Source of the DNA: Chitinophagales bacterium
GTDB lineage: Bacteria; Bacteroidota; Bacteroidia; Chitinophagales; Chitinophagaceae
Length of the DNA: 64,000 nucleotides
Assembly: GCA_017303855.1 (NCBI GenBank)
Contig: JAFLBL010000014.1
Coordinates: 31,317-95,316 of the forward strand
Direction: 5' to 3'
Shown here piece after piece: positions 1 to 7,414 of the stretch (the first letter of the stretch is position 1; each line of letters starts with the position of its first letter). The position numbers and the translations under genes were made by a program. The notes beneath the pieces were generated by a model that saw only the letters and a program-made list of their open reading frames with translations, was not told the DNA's origin and did not search any database.

Positions 1-736
1 CTGCATCCTGGAAGAACTTGGCGGAGTGGTAACCCACATTTCCGAGACCCTGTACAATAACTTTTTTACCTTCCACACCGGTAGTCAGATTCAGTTTGGC
101 CATGATATCGGCCATATTGCAAACTTCACGGATGCCGAAGAATACACCAAGTCCGGTGGCTTCACGGCGGCCACGCACACCTCCCTGTGATATAGGTTTA
201 CCGGTAACACAACCGGCTGCATCAATTTCACCCGGGTGCATCGCTGTATAGGTATCAAGGATCCATGACATTTCTCTTTCTCCCGTTCCGTAGTCGGGGG
301 CAGGAACGTCCGTGCCCGGTCCGATAAATTTTTTCCGGATCAGTTCAGATGTGTAACGACGGGTGATTTTTTCCAGTTCAATGGGGGAGTATTTTTTGGG
401 ATCAATTTTGATACCTCCTTTAGCGCCGCCGAAGGGAACATCCACGATGGTACATTTGTACGTCATCAGGGCGGCCAGCGCCATTACTTCATCCTGGTTT
501 ACTTCCGCGGCAAAACGAATACCTCCTTTACAGGGTGTTTTATGATGCGAGTGCTGCACGCGGTATGCTTCAATTACTTCAATAGAGCCATCATCCCTTT
601 TGATAGGGAAGCGGATCTGGTATACGGCATTACATTGCCGGATCTGTTCTAATAGTCCTTTATCCCATTTTGTAAACTTGGCCGCTTTGTCGAAACTTTT
701 TTCCACTGCGCCAAAAAAGCTGTACTTGTGTGACAT
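1..736 (-). CDS. gdhA: Glu/Leu/Phe/Val dehydrogenase, probably glutamate dehydrogenase (3' end cut by window edge)
   Basis: Interconverts glutamate with 2-oxoglutarate and ammonia using NAD(P)H, in the cytoplasm. About 245 N-terminal residues are visible; the C-terminal part of the nucleotide-binding domain lies outside the window. Seen: the substrate-side KTPCKGGIRF stretch (about residues 67-75), a lysine near residue 94, and the catalytic-lysine motif PFGGAKGG (about 101-108), followed by the start of the Rossmann fold (VQGLGNVG) just before the edge. The ATG at 736 opens MSHKYSFFGAVEKSFDKA, a normal start for this family in Bacteroidota. It lies downstream of the ccm operon on the same strand but behind a terminator hairpin, so it is probably transcribed separately. 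The class is clear; preference for glutamate over other amino acids is inferred. Confidence 0.93.
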   Translation of the reverse strand, partial: MSHKYSFFGAVEKSFDKAAKFTKWDKGLLEQIRQCNAVYQIRFPIKRDDGSIEVIEAYRVQHSHHKTPCKGGIRFAAEVNQDEVMALAALMTYKCTIVDVPFGGAKGGIKIDPKKYSPIELEKITRRYTSELIRKKFIGPGTDVPAPDYGTGEREMSWILDTYTAMHPGEIDAAGCVTGKPISQGGVRGRREATGLGVFFGIREVCNMADIMAKLNLTTGVEGKKVIVQGLGNVGYHSAKFFQDA

Positions 737-784
737 GATTTCTTTTTTAGGTTATAGCAATCGTTCGTTATTATGAAAGTTCTT

Positions 785-818
785 AAAAAAGCCGGTAATT
801 GTAATTACAGGCTTTTTT
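785..818 (-). terminator. Terminator between ccmD and gdhA
   Basis: Near-perfect inverted repeat: AAAAAAGCC (785-793) pairs with GGCTTTTTT (810-818), and inner arms GTAATT/AATTAC close around a 2-nt centre. It starts about 10 nt after the ccmD stop and gives a T-run on the minus strand. It probably ends the ccmBCD transcript. Confidence 0.75.
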
Positions 819-828
819 GTGTCCGGAA

Positions 829-1047
829 TCAGTTCGTGTCTTTTTCCAGCCGGGAAATTTTTTTGTCCAGCCGGGCCACATATAGAATTAATCCACTGAG
901 AATTGTCAGTACCACTGCCACCACAACATATATCCGGCCGTTGCTGCGCATGCTGTCGGCCATTTCAACGGGTTTATCTTGCGCCGTGGCGAGTAATGAC
1001 AGGATAACGCTGGAAAATAACAGGCTGATTTTTCTTAAATGTTTCAT
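829..1047 (-). CDS. ccmD: CcmD-like small membrane protein
   Basis: A 72-residue protein with a signal or membrane segment (about residues 7-22, ending in ATAQ), a central membrane helix (about 38-58, YVVVAVVLTILSGLILYVA) and a charged tail with coiled-coil character. Its size, topology and place right after ccmC match the Bacteroidota CcmD family, which helps release the heme-loaded CcmE chaperone from the CcmABC exporter. The ATG at 1047 overlaps the ccmC stop codon (ATGA), which indicates translational coupling. Sequence similarity in this family is weak, so the call rests mostly on context. Confidence 0.8.
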   Translation of the reverse strand: MKHLRKISLLFSSVILSLLATAQDKPVEMADSMRSNGRIYVVVAVVLTILSGLILYVARLDKKISRLEKDTN

Positions 1048-1775
1048 GCTGACATCTTTTTTTCTTTCAAGAGACTGAGGCGTATTTTAAGTGTGGCAAT
1101 CCAGACGCCAAGCAATGTCCAGCCGATAACGGCCGGGTAAAATACGGTCCGCATACTTCCGTCAATATCATTTTTCACATCCAGTGCTGGATTTTCTCCG
1201 TCATTACCAGGGTGCAGGCTGGGTAGAATACGGGGCAGAATCCAGATGGAGGGGAATAAAATTGCATAGGCGAAAATATTGTAAACGGCACCAATACGTG
1301 CTTTTTTGTCCATATCCTGGATAGAATCCCGAAGGATCAGGTACGCAAAATATACAAGCAGCGCTATGGCGGCGCCAATCAGTTTCGGATCCCGGGCAAT
1401 AGTGCTGAAGGAGTTGGTGGCCGGTTTATTGGGGTCGGCCCAGGTATAGGAAGCCCAGATGGCACCGGTTATATATCCCAGCAAGCCAAATACAATGGCG
1501 ATTACTGCGAAATGGCGGGCATAAATATCATACTTCAGATTAAAGGTCCGCAGGTACCGGATGGAGTTAACCACGGAAACGGTAAACAGGATCATCATAG
1601 CGAACCACATACAAACGTGGAAATAAAGATTGCGGATGGTTTCCTGTAAAAGAGGAAGATGAGGTACGGGGCCCAAAAAGCCGGCAACAAATGTGTACAC
1701 AAGCAAAACAATACTTGCGATTTTCCACCAGGACTTATGCATATAGTTATTTACGTTGGTCATCGTCTGTGCCAT
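1044..1775 (-). CDS. ccmC: Heme export/cytochrome c biogenesis protein CcmC (CcsA family)
   Basis: Membrane protein that presents heme for attachment to CcmE during cytochrome c maturation. About 243 residues with six hydrophobic segments. Histidines in the expected places are visible: FHVCMWF (about residue 53) and SLHPGND (about 187), which match the two heme-ligand histidines of the family. The tryptophan-rich WWD core normally found between them is not intact: the segment reads GAIWASYTWADPNK and then continues to ARDPKLIGAA (see findings). The ATG at 1775 is chosen; an in-frame TTG three codons upstream is less likely. It follows ccmB with a gap of about 100 nt and overlaps ccmD by 4 nt. 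Confidence 0.9.
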   Translation of the reverse strand: MAQTMTNVNNYMHKSWWKIASIVLLVYTFVAGFLGPVPHLPLLQETIRNLYFHVCMWFAMMILFTVSVVNSIRYLRTFNLKYDIYARHFAVIAIVFGLLGYITGAIWASYTWADPNKPATNSFSTIARDPKLIGAAIALLVYFAYLILRDSIQDMDKKARIGAVYNIFAYAILFPSIWILPRILPSLHPGNDGENPALDVKNDIDGSMRTVFYPAVIGWTLLGVWIATLKIRLSLLKEKKMSA

Positions 1776-1873
1776 ACTGGTCAATGGCCTGCTTAGGAGG
1801 CAAAATTAAGGTGATGCCGCTAAACGAAGCTAAATTTTCTTTTGATTAAAATCAGGGCAAAACCCGTTGGAAG

Positions 1874-2530
1874 TCAATCTCTCCAAAGAAACGGAAACAG
1901 GATTACGGATAATAAAATGATGAGCGCGTCAAGGGCCACCAGCATCAGTACCGTACCGGCAGGTATAGTCAGTAACGGGGAGAAAGCGGCACTGGATAAG
2001 CGCATCAGCAGGATCAGTTGCGGGATGATGATCGGGAACCCGAGTACGGCCATGATTGCGGCATTCTGCTGTGCTTTGGCAGCAATGGCAGCCAGGAAAC
2101 TAAAGACGAGGCTCAGGCTCCATCCCCCCAGCAGAACGAGGCCGATAAATGCGCCCGCTTTTTCAAGCGGGTTGCCGAGAAACATCGTGAAGAGCAATAA
2201 ACTCAGCAGGCTCATCAGCAACATCAACAGGGAGTTGAACAGTAATTTTGCCAATACAAATGCAGTCGGGCTGGCGATAGAATAGAAATACAACATTCGA
2301 CCCCTGCTTTCCTGGAGAAAACTTTTGGCTACCGCGTTAATACAGATAAACAACTGAATTACCCAGAAGAGGCCATTCCACACCCTGCTTTCCGGTTCTT
2401 CCAATGCCATAAATAAAACAAAAATGGTTGCTCCTATATAGAGCAGAATGCCATAAAAGCTGTATTGCTGGCGGACTTCCAGTAACAGGTCTTTTTTGAA
2501 AAGGGTCAGTATATGGCGGAAAGTGCTGAT
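1874..2530 (-). CDS. ccmB: Heme exporter subunit CcmB (start codon uncertain, no ATG)
   Basis: ABC-transporter membrane subunit of the CcmABC heme-handling complex, with about six hydrophobic segments. The first in-frame ATG (2410) would start at MALEEPESRVWNG and give only 178 residues. The reading frame is open much further upstream and encodes the typical CcmB N-terminus, FKKDLLLEVRQQYSFYG, then GILLYIGATIFVLF. No ATG, GTG or TTG is present there. Candidate starts are ATC at 2530 (about 218 residues, the family's usual size), ATA at 2539 or CTG at 2509. A TAnnTTTG box sits at 2545-2552, so translation must begin downstream of it. The family call is secure and the start is an inference. No ccmA ATPase gene is seen nearby. 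Confidence 0.82.
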   Translation of the reverse strand: MSTFRHILTLFKKDLLLEVRQQYSFYGILLYIGATIFVLFMALEEPESRVWNGLFWVIQLFICINAVAKSFLQESRGRMLYFYSIASPTAFVLAKLLFNSLLMLLMSLLSLLLFTMFLGNPLEKAGAFIGLVLLGGWSLSLVFSFLAAIAAKAQQNAAIMAVLGFPIIIPQLILLMRLSSAAFSPLLTIPAGTVLMLVALDALIILLSVILFPFLWRD

Positions 2531-2544
2531 AAAAAATATTTGCG

Positions 2545-2552
2545 CAAAAATA
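2545..2552 (-). promoter_or_regulatory. -7 box of the ccm operon (TATTTTTG)
   Basis: Minus-strand TATTTTTG matches the Bacteroidota -7 consensus TAnnTTTG. It lies 15 nt before the likely ATC start of ccmB, so the leader would be very short. No clear TTG -33 element was found. Confidence 0.4.
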
Positions 2553-2596
2553 GGACTTCTGTACTGCGGAAATAGGCTAATTTTCCAAAAAAAGCC

Positions 2597-3517
2597 ATGC
2601 CGACAATATCTTTTTCATACATACGGATACTGATAATTCCTGTTGTATTTATCCTGGGTTTTTCAGCCTGTCAGTCTACCCGTACCGCCACCACCACCAA
2701 ACTGCTGAAATTTAATTTTGAAAAAGGGAAGGGCTATGATTATGAAATGGACATGAACCTGGAACAGGAAATACTGGGTATGGCCACTGGTATCCGGATG
2801 GCTACTTATTATTCCATTGTAGTAAAAGAAGATGATGGGCAGTTAAAAACATTGCAGACCCGCTATGAGCGTTTTAAAATGTCGCTGGATATGGCCGCCA
2901 TGAAAATGAAAGTTGACACGGAAACTCCGGTGGACACTTCAGCATTGGGCGGCGGCCAGATGGCCATGTTGAGCCGGGTTTTTGGCTCAATTAAAGGGAA
3001 GGAATTTGAGATGAAAGTGGATCAGGAAGGCCATATTAAAGAAGTGACAGGCTTTAAAGAAATGGCCGAGTCCGTAGTGTCATCAATGGAACTCGATCCT
3101 TCAAAAGAAAAAGAAGTACGGGATGAAATGCGAAAAGCATTCGGGCAGCAGTTTAATGATGAAAAAATCAGGGAGCAGTTTGCCAGTATCCTTTATATAT
3201 TCCCCAATAAAGAAGTGAAGGTTGGTGATAAATGGAACCGTAAAGGCAGCATGTCCGGCATGGCGGCAGGCCAGATGAACGCTACGTACAAAGTAATAGA
3301 AATAGAAGGTGATATGGTGACCCTTGAAGAGAATACGGTGATTACCAGTACAGGTAGCGAGGAGAAAGTGACCGGCAGTCAGAAAGGTACCCTGGTGGTG
3401 GACAGCCGGAGCGGGCTGGTAGTAACGGCCGACCTGCAATTAAAAATGAAAGCGAGCATCGGGGGTGTTGAAATACCGATAACAGGAAGTACAAAGATCA
3501 AAGGGGTGGCGCGATAA
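2597..3517 (+). CDS. DUF6263-like lipoprotein
   Basis: A 306-residue predicted lipoprotein. The N-terminus has a hydrophobic signal (about residues 8-24) ending in a lipobox, GFSAC, with the lipidated cysteine near residue 25. The mature part is a soluble, lysine-rich beta-type domain with no catalytic motif that I recognise. It resembles the DUF6263 proteins of Bacteroidota, whose function is unknown. The start ATG at 2597 is divergent from ccmB and the two upstream regions overlap. Its 3' end is 9 nt from the convergent thymidine kinase gene, with no terminator between. The family name is from memory and less certain than the lipoprotein call. Confidence 0.7.
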   Translation: MPTISFSYIRILIIPVVFILGFSACQSTRTATTTKLLKFNFEKGKGYDYEMDMNLEQEILGMATGIRMATYYSIVVKEDDGQLKTLQTRYERFKMSLDMAAMKMKVDTETPVDTSALGGGQMAMLSRVFGSIKGKEFEMKVDQEGHIKEVTGFKEMAESVVSSMELDPSKEKEVRDEMRKAFGQQFNDEKIREQFASILYIFPNKEVKVGDKWNRKGSMSGMAAGQMNATYKVIEIEGDMVTLEENTVITSTGSEEKVTGSQKGTLVVDSRSGLVVTADLQLKMKASIGGVEIPITGSTKIKGVAR

Positions 3518-3526
3518 GCGGCCCTT

Positions 3527-4099
3527 TCAGTCTTTATGTTCATGATAACATTTCCGGCAACGGGGTTCATAGGCGTCAGTGGCACCCAGCATAACCTGGT
3601 CTTCATTAGGGATTTTGCGATATGAATAATTGGCAATACTGCCGCACTTCATACAGATGGCGTGCAGTTTGGTAACATAATCAGCCTTCGCCATAATAAA
3701 GGGCATTTGTCCGAATGGCTTACCCAGGTAATCCATATCGAGGCCTGCCACAATAACACGGATACCCCGGAAAGCAAGTTCGTCACATACATTCGCAATT
3801 TCCGCATCAAAAAACTGGGCTTCGTCGATGCCTATTACATCGGCATCACCGGCCATCAGCAGGATTTTCTGTGAATTATCGATAGGGGTGGAATGAATCG
3901 CTGTAGCGTCATGTGAAACAATTTTTACTTCATCGTACCGTATATCAATCGCCGGCTTAAAGATCTCTGCTTTCTGGTTGGCGATTTTAACTCGTTTCAA
4001 CCGGCGGATCAGTTCTTCTGTTTTTCCGCTGAACATGGATCCGCAGATTACTTCAATACTCCCTCTTCGTTCACCGCTTGTGTTGGGTTCAATAAACAT
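3527..4099 (-). CDS. tdk: Thymidine kinase
   Basis: Phosphorylates thymidine (and deoxyuridine) with ATP in the salvage pathway; cytoplasmic. At 190 residues it has the usual length of type II thymidine kinases. Visible motifs are the P-loop GSMFSGKT (about residues 20-27), the Walker B-like DEAQFF (about 92-97) with the catalytic glutamate, the lid-region substrate loop, and a zinc site made of CMKCG and CRKC. The ATG at 4099 is the only sensible start. The gene is divergent from the unknown gene at 4196. Confidence 0.97.
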   Translation of the reverse strand: MFIEPNTSGERRGSIEVICGSMFSGKTEELIRRLKRVKIANQKAEIFKPAIDIRYDEVKIVSHDATAIHSTPIDNSQKILLMAGDADVIGIDEAQFFDAEIANVCDELAFRGIRVIVAGLDMDYLGKPFGQMPFIMAKADYVTKLHAICMKCGSIANYSYRKIPNEDQVMLGATDAYEPRCRKCYHEHKD

Positions 4100-4182
4100 T
4101 GTTAAGATTTGTCAGGCGTTATTTGTAACGGGTTTAATTGGCAAACAGTTTGTAACTTTATTGGGTCTGGTTTTGCCGGCGC

Positions 4183-4190
4183 CAAATATA
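4183..4190 (-). promoter_or_regulatory. Possible -7 box for tdk (TATATTTG)
   Basis: Minus-strand match to TAnnTTTG, about 85 nt upstream of tdk, just before the start of the divergent gene at 4196. No -33 TTG is evident. Confidence 0.3.
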
Positions 4191-4195
4191 ATTGA

Positions 4196-4918
4196 ATGGA
4201 ACGAATCGAATCACTGATCAGTAAATTAAAAGAACAATATGAGCAACAGGCCGATCCGGCCTTACTGCTTGGAACGGTTCAATTGATTCAGTTTGAACTG
4301 ACCCGGCTGACGGGGAAGCCTGCTGCAGGATTGGGTACCGCCAAAGTGGCGGTTGTCTTACCAGCCACGCCGGCAGCACGTACGGTTGCGGAGACAACTG
4401 ATATAACTCCGGCAATGGAAAAATATATGCCCCCGACGGCAGCGACGAAAGCACCTGTTATTACAGACCCGGCTCCGGTGATGCAGGAAATTCCTGTTCA
4501 GAAGCCTGGCATTTCGATGAGTAAGCAGGCAGATCTTGGTTTCGATCCTTTGAATGATATCCCGACGCTTTCACATCAGTCGAAAGGGACAGAAGTAAAT
4601 GATAACCCGGTGCTGGCAGAATCCCTGAATGACCGGTTGAAACAGGAAAAGACAGAACTTATGGAGGTTCTGAAAGAAAGTCCGGTAAAAGATCTCCGCA
4701 AAGCCATTGGAATCAATGATCGCTTTGTTTTTATGAATGAACTTTTCAGGGGAGATGAAACAATGTACGAAAGAAGTATCCGCACTATCAATAATTTTAA
4801 TATTCTCGCGGAGGCGGAGTACTGGATCAGCCGGGAACTGAAACTGAAACTGGGTTGGGATAACAGTAGTGAAACGGTGGCGCATTTTGATCAGCTGGTC
4901 AGGAGACGTTTTTCCTGA
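4196..4918 (+). CDS. Conserved hypothetical protein, proline/alanine-rich linker
   Basis: A 240-residue protein that I do not recognise by name. There are two folded-looking ends: an N-terminal helical segment (about 1-45, MERIESLISKLKEQYEQQ and onward) and a C-terminal helical domain (about 145-240, including KDLRKAIGINDRFVFMNELF). Between them is a low-complexity linker rich in Pro, Ala and Thr (about 48-115). No signal peptide or membrane segment, so probably cytoplasmic. The C-terminal domain resembles a short domain of unknown function found in Bacteroidota near LPS genes, but this is from memory. The gene is convergent with waaA and their coding ends overlap by 28 nt. The start ATG lies two codons downstream of a possible promoter on the other strand. 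Confidence 0.75.
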   Translation: MERIESLISKLKEQYEQQADPALLLGTVQLIQFELTRLTGKPAAGLGTAKVAVVLPATPAARTVAETTDITPAMEKYMPPTAATKAPVITDPAPVMQEIPVQKPGISMSKQADLGFDPLNDIPTLSHQSKGTEVNDNPVLAESLNDRLKQEKTELMEVLKESPVKDLRKAIGINDRFVFMNELFRGDETMYERSIRTINNFNILAEAEYWISRELKLKLGWDNSSETVAHFDQLVRRRFS

Positions 4919-6159
4919 ATATATCCGAGTATTTTCCCGGTGGCTCCCTGATTTGACCTGACAAATTCACCTGCGGCTTTGCTCCGTTGTGTGTACTCCT
5001 GGTGGTCTTCAGCCAGTCTGCATATCAGTTCACTGAGCCTTCTTCCGTCTTTTTCCGGATCAGAAAAGGAGATTCCTCCCCCGGCATTTACCAATCCTGT
5101 TGCTTCCGTGTATTTATGATAAAATGGCCCGAATATGACCGCTTTGTCATAGACTGCAGCTTCAAGCACATTGTGAACCCCGTTTTTTTCCATACCCCCT
5201 CCGATATACGTGAGCCAGCCATACCGGTATAATCTGGACAGCATGCCGATATTGTCTATTATCAAGGTCTTTTGCGCTTCAACTTCCTGCTCTGCAAGCC
5301 TGGAATACCGGATTGAATCCGGGAAAAGCTGTTCAATTTCTTCCAGATGTTTTTCGCCAATTTCATGCGGTGCAAGAATCAGTTTCAGGTCTGGCAATGT
5401 GGGATTCTGCAGCGCTATTGCCAGTACTGTTTCATCGGCGGGCCATGTACTGCCTGCAATGAGGCATCGGTGGTTTTTTGTGAATCGTTCAATCTCCGGC
5501 AGTGGTTCAAAGCGGCTGGCTATTTCTATCACCCGGTCAAACCGGGTATCCCCCGATTCTGAAGTGATGCCGGACAGGCCGATTTCCGCCATTAAATCAG
5601 CCGACCCCCGGTTTTGTACAAAAAGGTGGTCGAACCGGGAGAGCATTTTGCGCTGCAGTCCGCCATACCATTTAAAGAAACTCATATCCCTTCTGAAAAG
5701 TGCGGAAACCAGGATCAGCGGTATTTTCCGGTATTTAATTTTTTTCAGATAGTAATACCAGAATTCATATTTCACAAAAATAACGAGGGAGGGATGCACA
5801 ATTTCCAGGAAGCGGCGTGCGTTTGCTGCACTGTCTGCCGGGAGATAAAAGACCCAGTCGGCCCCTTTATAGTTTTTTTGCACTTCAAATCCAGAAGGAG
5901 AGAAAAAAGTCAGTAAGAAGCGATGGTCCGGGTAAATTTCGCGCATTTTTTCAAGTAAGGGACGTCCTTGTTCAAATTCTCCCAGGGAGGCGCAATGCAT
6001 CCAGATAATTTTCTCACCAGGAGGGATAGCCGCTGCCAGTTTTTCAAAGACTTGCTTGCGGCCACGGATCCATTGGGCCGCTTTTGAACTAAAGGGTGCC
6101 GCAGCGTGGATACCTGCTTTAAACAGGAGTAAAAAAATATTGTAGAAGAAAACTGCCAG
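4891..6159 (-). CDS. waaA: 3-deoxy-D-manno-octulosonic acid (Kdo) transferase
   Basis: Transfers Kdo from CMP-Kdo to lipid A precursor at the inner membrane (GT30, GT-B fold). The N-terminal anchor FFYNIFLLLFKAG leads into the conserved WMHCASLGEFEQ glutamate motif (about residues 55-66). Further motifs are KYEFWYYYLKK, LFVQNRGSADLMAEIG and GSTWPADE, with YIGGGMEKNGVHNVLEAA near the CMP-Kdo site. There is no ATG near the N-terminus. A TTG at 6204 is possible, but a TAnnTTTG box lies downstream of it (6182-6189), so I prefer the CTG at 6159, which gives about 422 residues and a standard N-terminus. The 3' end overlaps the convergent unknown gene. Confidence 0.93.
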   Translation of the reverse strand: MAVFFYNIFLLLFKAGIHAAAPFSSKAAQWIRGRKQVFEKLAAAIPPGEKIIWMHCASLGEFEQGRPLLEKMREIYPDHRFLLTFFSPSGFEVQKNYKGADWVFYLPADSAANARRFLEIVHPSLVIFVKYEFWYYYLKKIKYRKIPLILVSALFRRDMSFFKWYGGLQRKMLSRFDHLFVQNRGSADLMAEIGLSGITSESGDTRFDRVIEIASRFEPLPEIERFTKNHRCLIAGSTWPADETVLAIALQNPTLPDLKLILAPHEIGEKHLEEIEQLFPDSIRYSRLAEQEVEAQKTLIIDNIGMLSRLYRYGWLTYIGGGMEKNGVHNVLEAAVYDKAVIFGPFYHKYTEATGLVNAGGGISFSDPEKDGRRLSELICRLAEDHQEYTQRSKAAGEFVRSNQGATGKILGYIQEKRLLTS

Positions 6160-6181
6160 GTGATTGGGTTTGAACAGGTAA

Positions 6182-6189
6182 CAAAAGTA
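6182..6189 (-). promoter_or_regulatory. -7 box for waaA (TACTTTTG)
   Basis: Minus-strand match to TAnnTTTG, 22 nt upstream of the preferred CTG start of waaA. The only upstream TTG is 12 nt away, which is too close for a standard -33 element. Confidence 0.4.
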
Positions 6190-6220
6190 GCACCAATCGT
6201 GCAAACTACCCTTATTTTAC

Positions 6221-6228
6221 TATTTTTG
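6221..6228 (+). promoter_or_regulatory. -7 box for the degT-tviB-rfbCD operon (TATTTTTG)
   Basis: Plus-strand match to TAnnTTTG, 29 nt before the ATG at 6258. It stands back to back with the waaA box, so the two operons share a short divergent promoter region. Confidence 0.45.
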
Positions 6229-6257
6229 CGACACTTAAGAACGAACAATTCCTTTCT

Positions 6258-7388
6258 ATGCGGCAAATACAAATGGTTGATACAAAAACGCAGTACCAAA
6301 AGATAAAGCAGGATATTGATCAGGCTGTCGCCAATGTGCTGGAGAGTTCGGCTTTTATAAATGGCAAACCGGTTCAATCCTTTGCCGCAAATTTATCTGC
6401 CTATCTGAACGTCAGGCATACCATACCCTGCGCAAACGGAACGGATGCCTTGCAAATTGCCATGATGGCCCTGGGGCTGCAGCCGGGCGATGAGGTTATT
6501 ACACCTTCTTTCACTTATATAGCCACAACGGAAGTAATAGCCTTATTACGCCTGAAACCGGTATTTGTGGAAGTGGATGCAAGGACCTTTTGTATGGATC
6601 CGGCAGACCTTGAAAAAGCGATAACGCCTCGTACAAAAGCGATTGTGCCGGTTCATTTGTATGGGCAGGCTGCACCTATGGAGGAAATAATGGCCATTGC
6701 GGAAAAACATAAGCTCTTTGTAATTGAAGATAATGCCCAGGCGCTGGGGGCTGAATATATTTATTCTGATGGCAGCAGGAAGAAAACCGGTACTATCGGT
6801 CATATTGGTTGTACGTCATTTTATCCGTCAAAAAATCTTGGTGCGTTCGGGGATGGCGGTGCTATTTTTACCAATGACGACGCGCTAGCGGATAAACTGA
6901 AAATGATTGCCAACCATGGCCAGAGCCGCCGGTATTATCATGATGTGGTCGGTTGTAACAGCCGGTTGGATTCCATCCAGGCGGCTATTCTGGATATCAA
7001 ACTCAGGTACCTGGATGAATATGCGGGTGCCCGCAGAAAGGCCGCTGATTTTTATGACCAGGCATTTGCCAGGCAGGCCCAGCTAACGGTACCTTTCAGG
7101 GCTGCCTATTCAAAGCATGTTTATCATCAGTATACCTTACTCCTTGAAGGGGTGGACAGGGATGCCCTTTCACAATATCTGGCAGATCAGCAGATCCCTT
7201 CTATGATTTATTATCCTGTACCGGGGCATAAACAAAAAATGTTTGACCAGTTCGGTTCCGCGGCTCAGGATATGCCTGTTACTGACTGGCTGACTCATCG
7301 GGTGATTTCCTTACCCATGCATACAGAACTGGATGAAGAACAATTGCAATATATCTGCGATCATGTGCTGACTTTTTTAAACCGTTAA
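6258..7388 (+). CDS. DegT/DnrJ/EryC1/StrS family sugar aminotransferase
   Basis: PLP-dependent enzyme that aminates a keto-sugar nucleotide, using glutamate, for surface polysaccharide synthesis; cytoplasmic. At 376 residues it has the family length. Seen: the substrate/PLP segment CANGTDALQIAMMALGL (about residues 57-73), PSFTYIATTEV, EDNAQALGAEY (Asp for the pyridine nitrogen) and the PLP-lysine motif SFYPSKNLGAFGDGGA (about 190-205). The family resembles WbpE-type aminotransferases that make 3-amino uronic acids, which would fit the TviB-type dehydrogenase next door, but the substrate is not settled by sequence. First gene of a four-gene operon (gap to tviB 26 nt). Confidence 0.93.
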   Translation: MRQIQMVDTKTQYQKIKQDIDQAVANVLESSAFINGKPVQSFAANLSAYLNVRHTIPCANGTDALQIAMMALGLQPGDEVITPSFTYIATTEVIALLRLKPVFVEVDARTFCMDPADLEKAITPRTKAIVPVHLYGQAAPMEEIMAIAEKHKLFVIEDNAQALGAEYIYSDGSRKKTGTIGHIGCTSFYPSKNLGAFGDGGAIFTNDDALADKLKMIANHGQSRRYYHDVVGCNSRLDSIQAAILDIKLRYLDEYAGARRKAADFYDQAFARQAQLTVPFRAAYSKHVYHQYTLLLEGVDRDALSQYLADQQIPSMIYYPVPGHKQKMFDQFGSAAQDMPVTDWLTHRVISLPMHTELDEEQLQYICDHVLTFLNR

Positions 7389-7414
7389 CCTGCAAAAATC
7401 AAAACCCTTATCTA

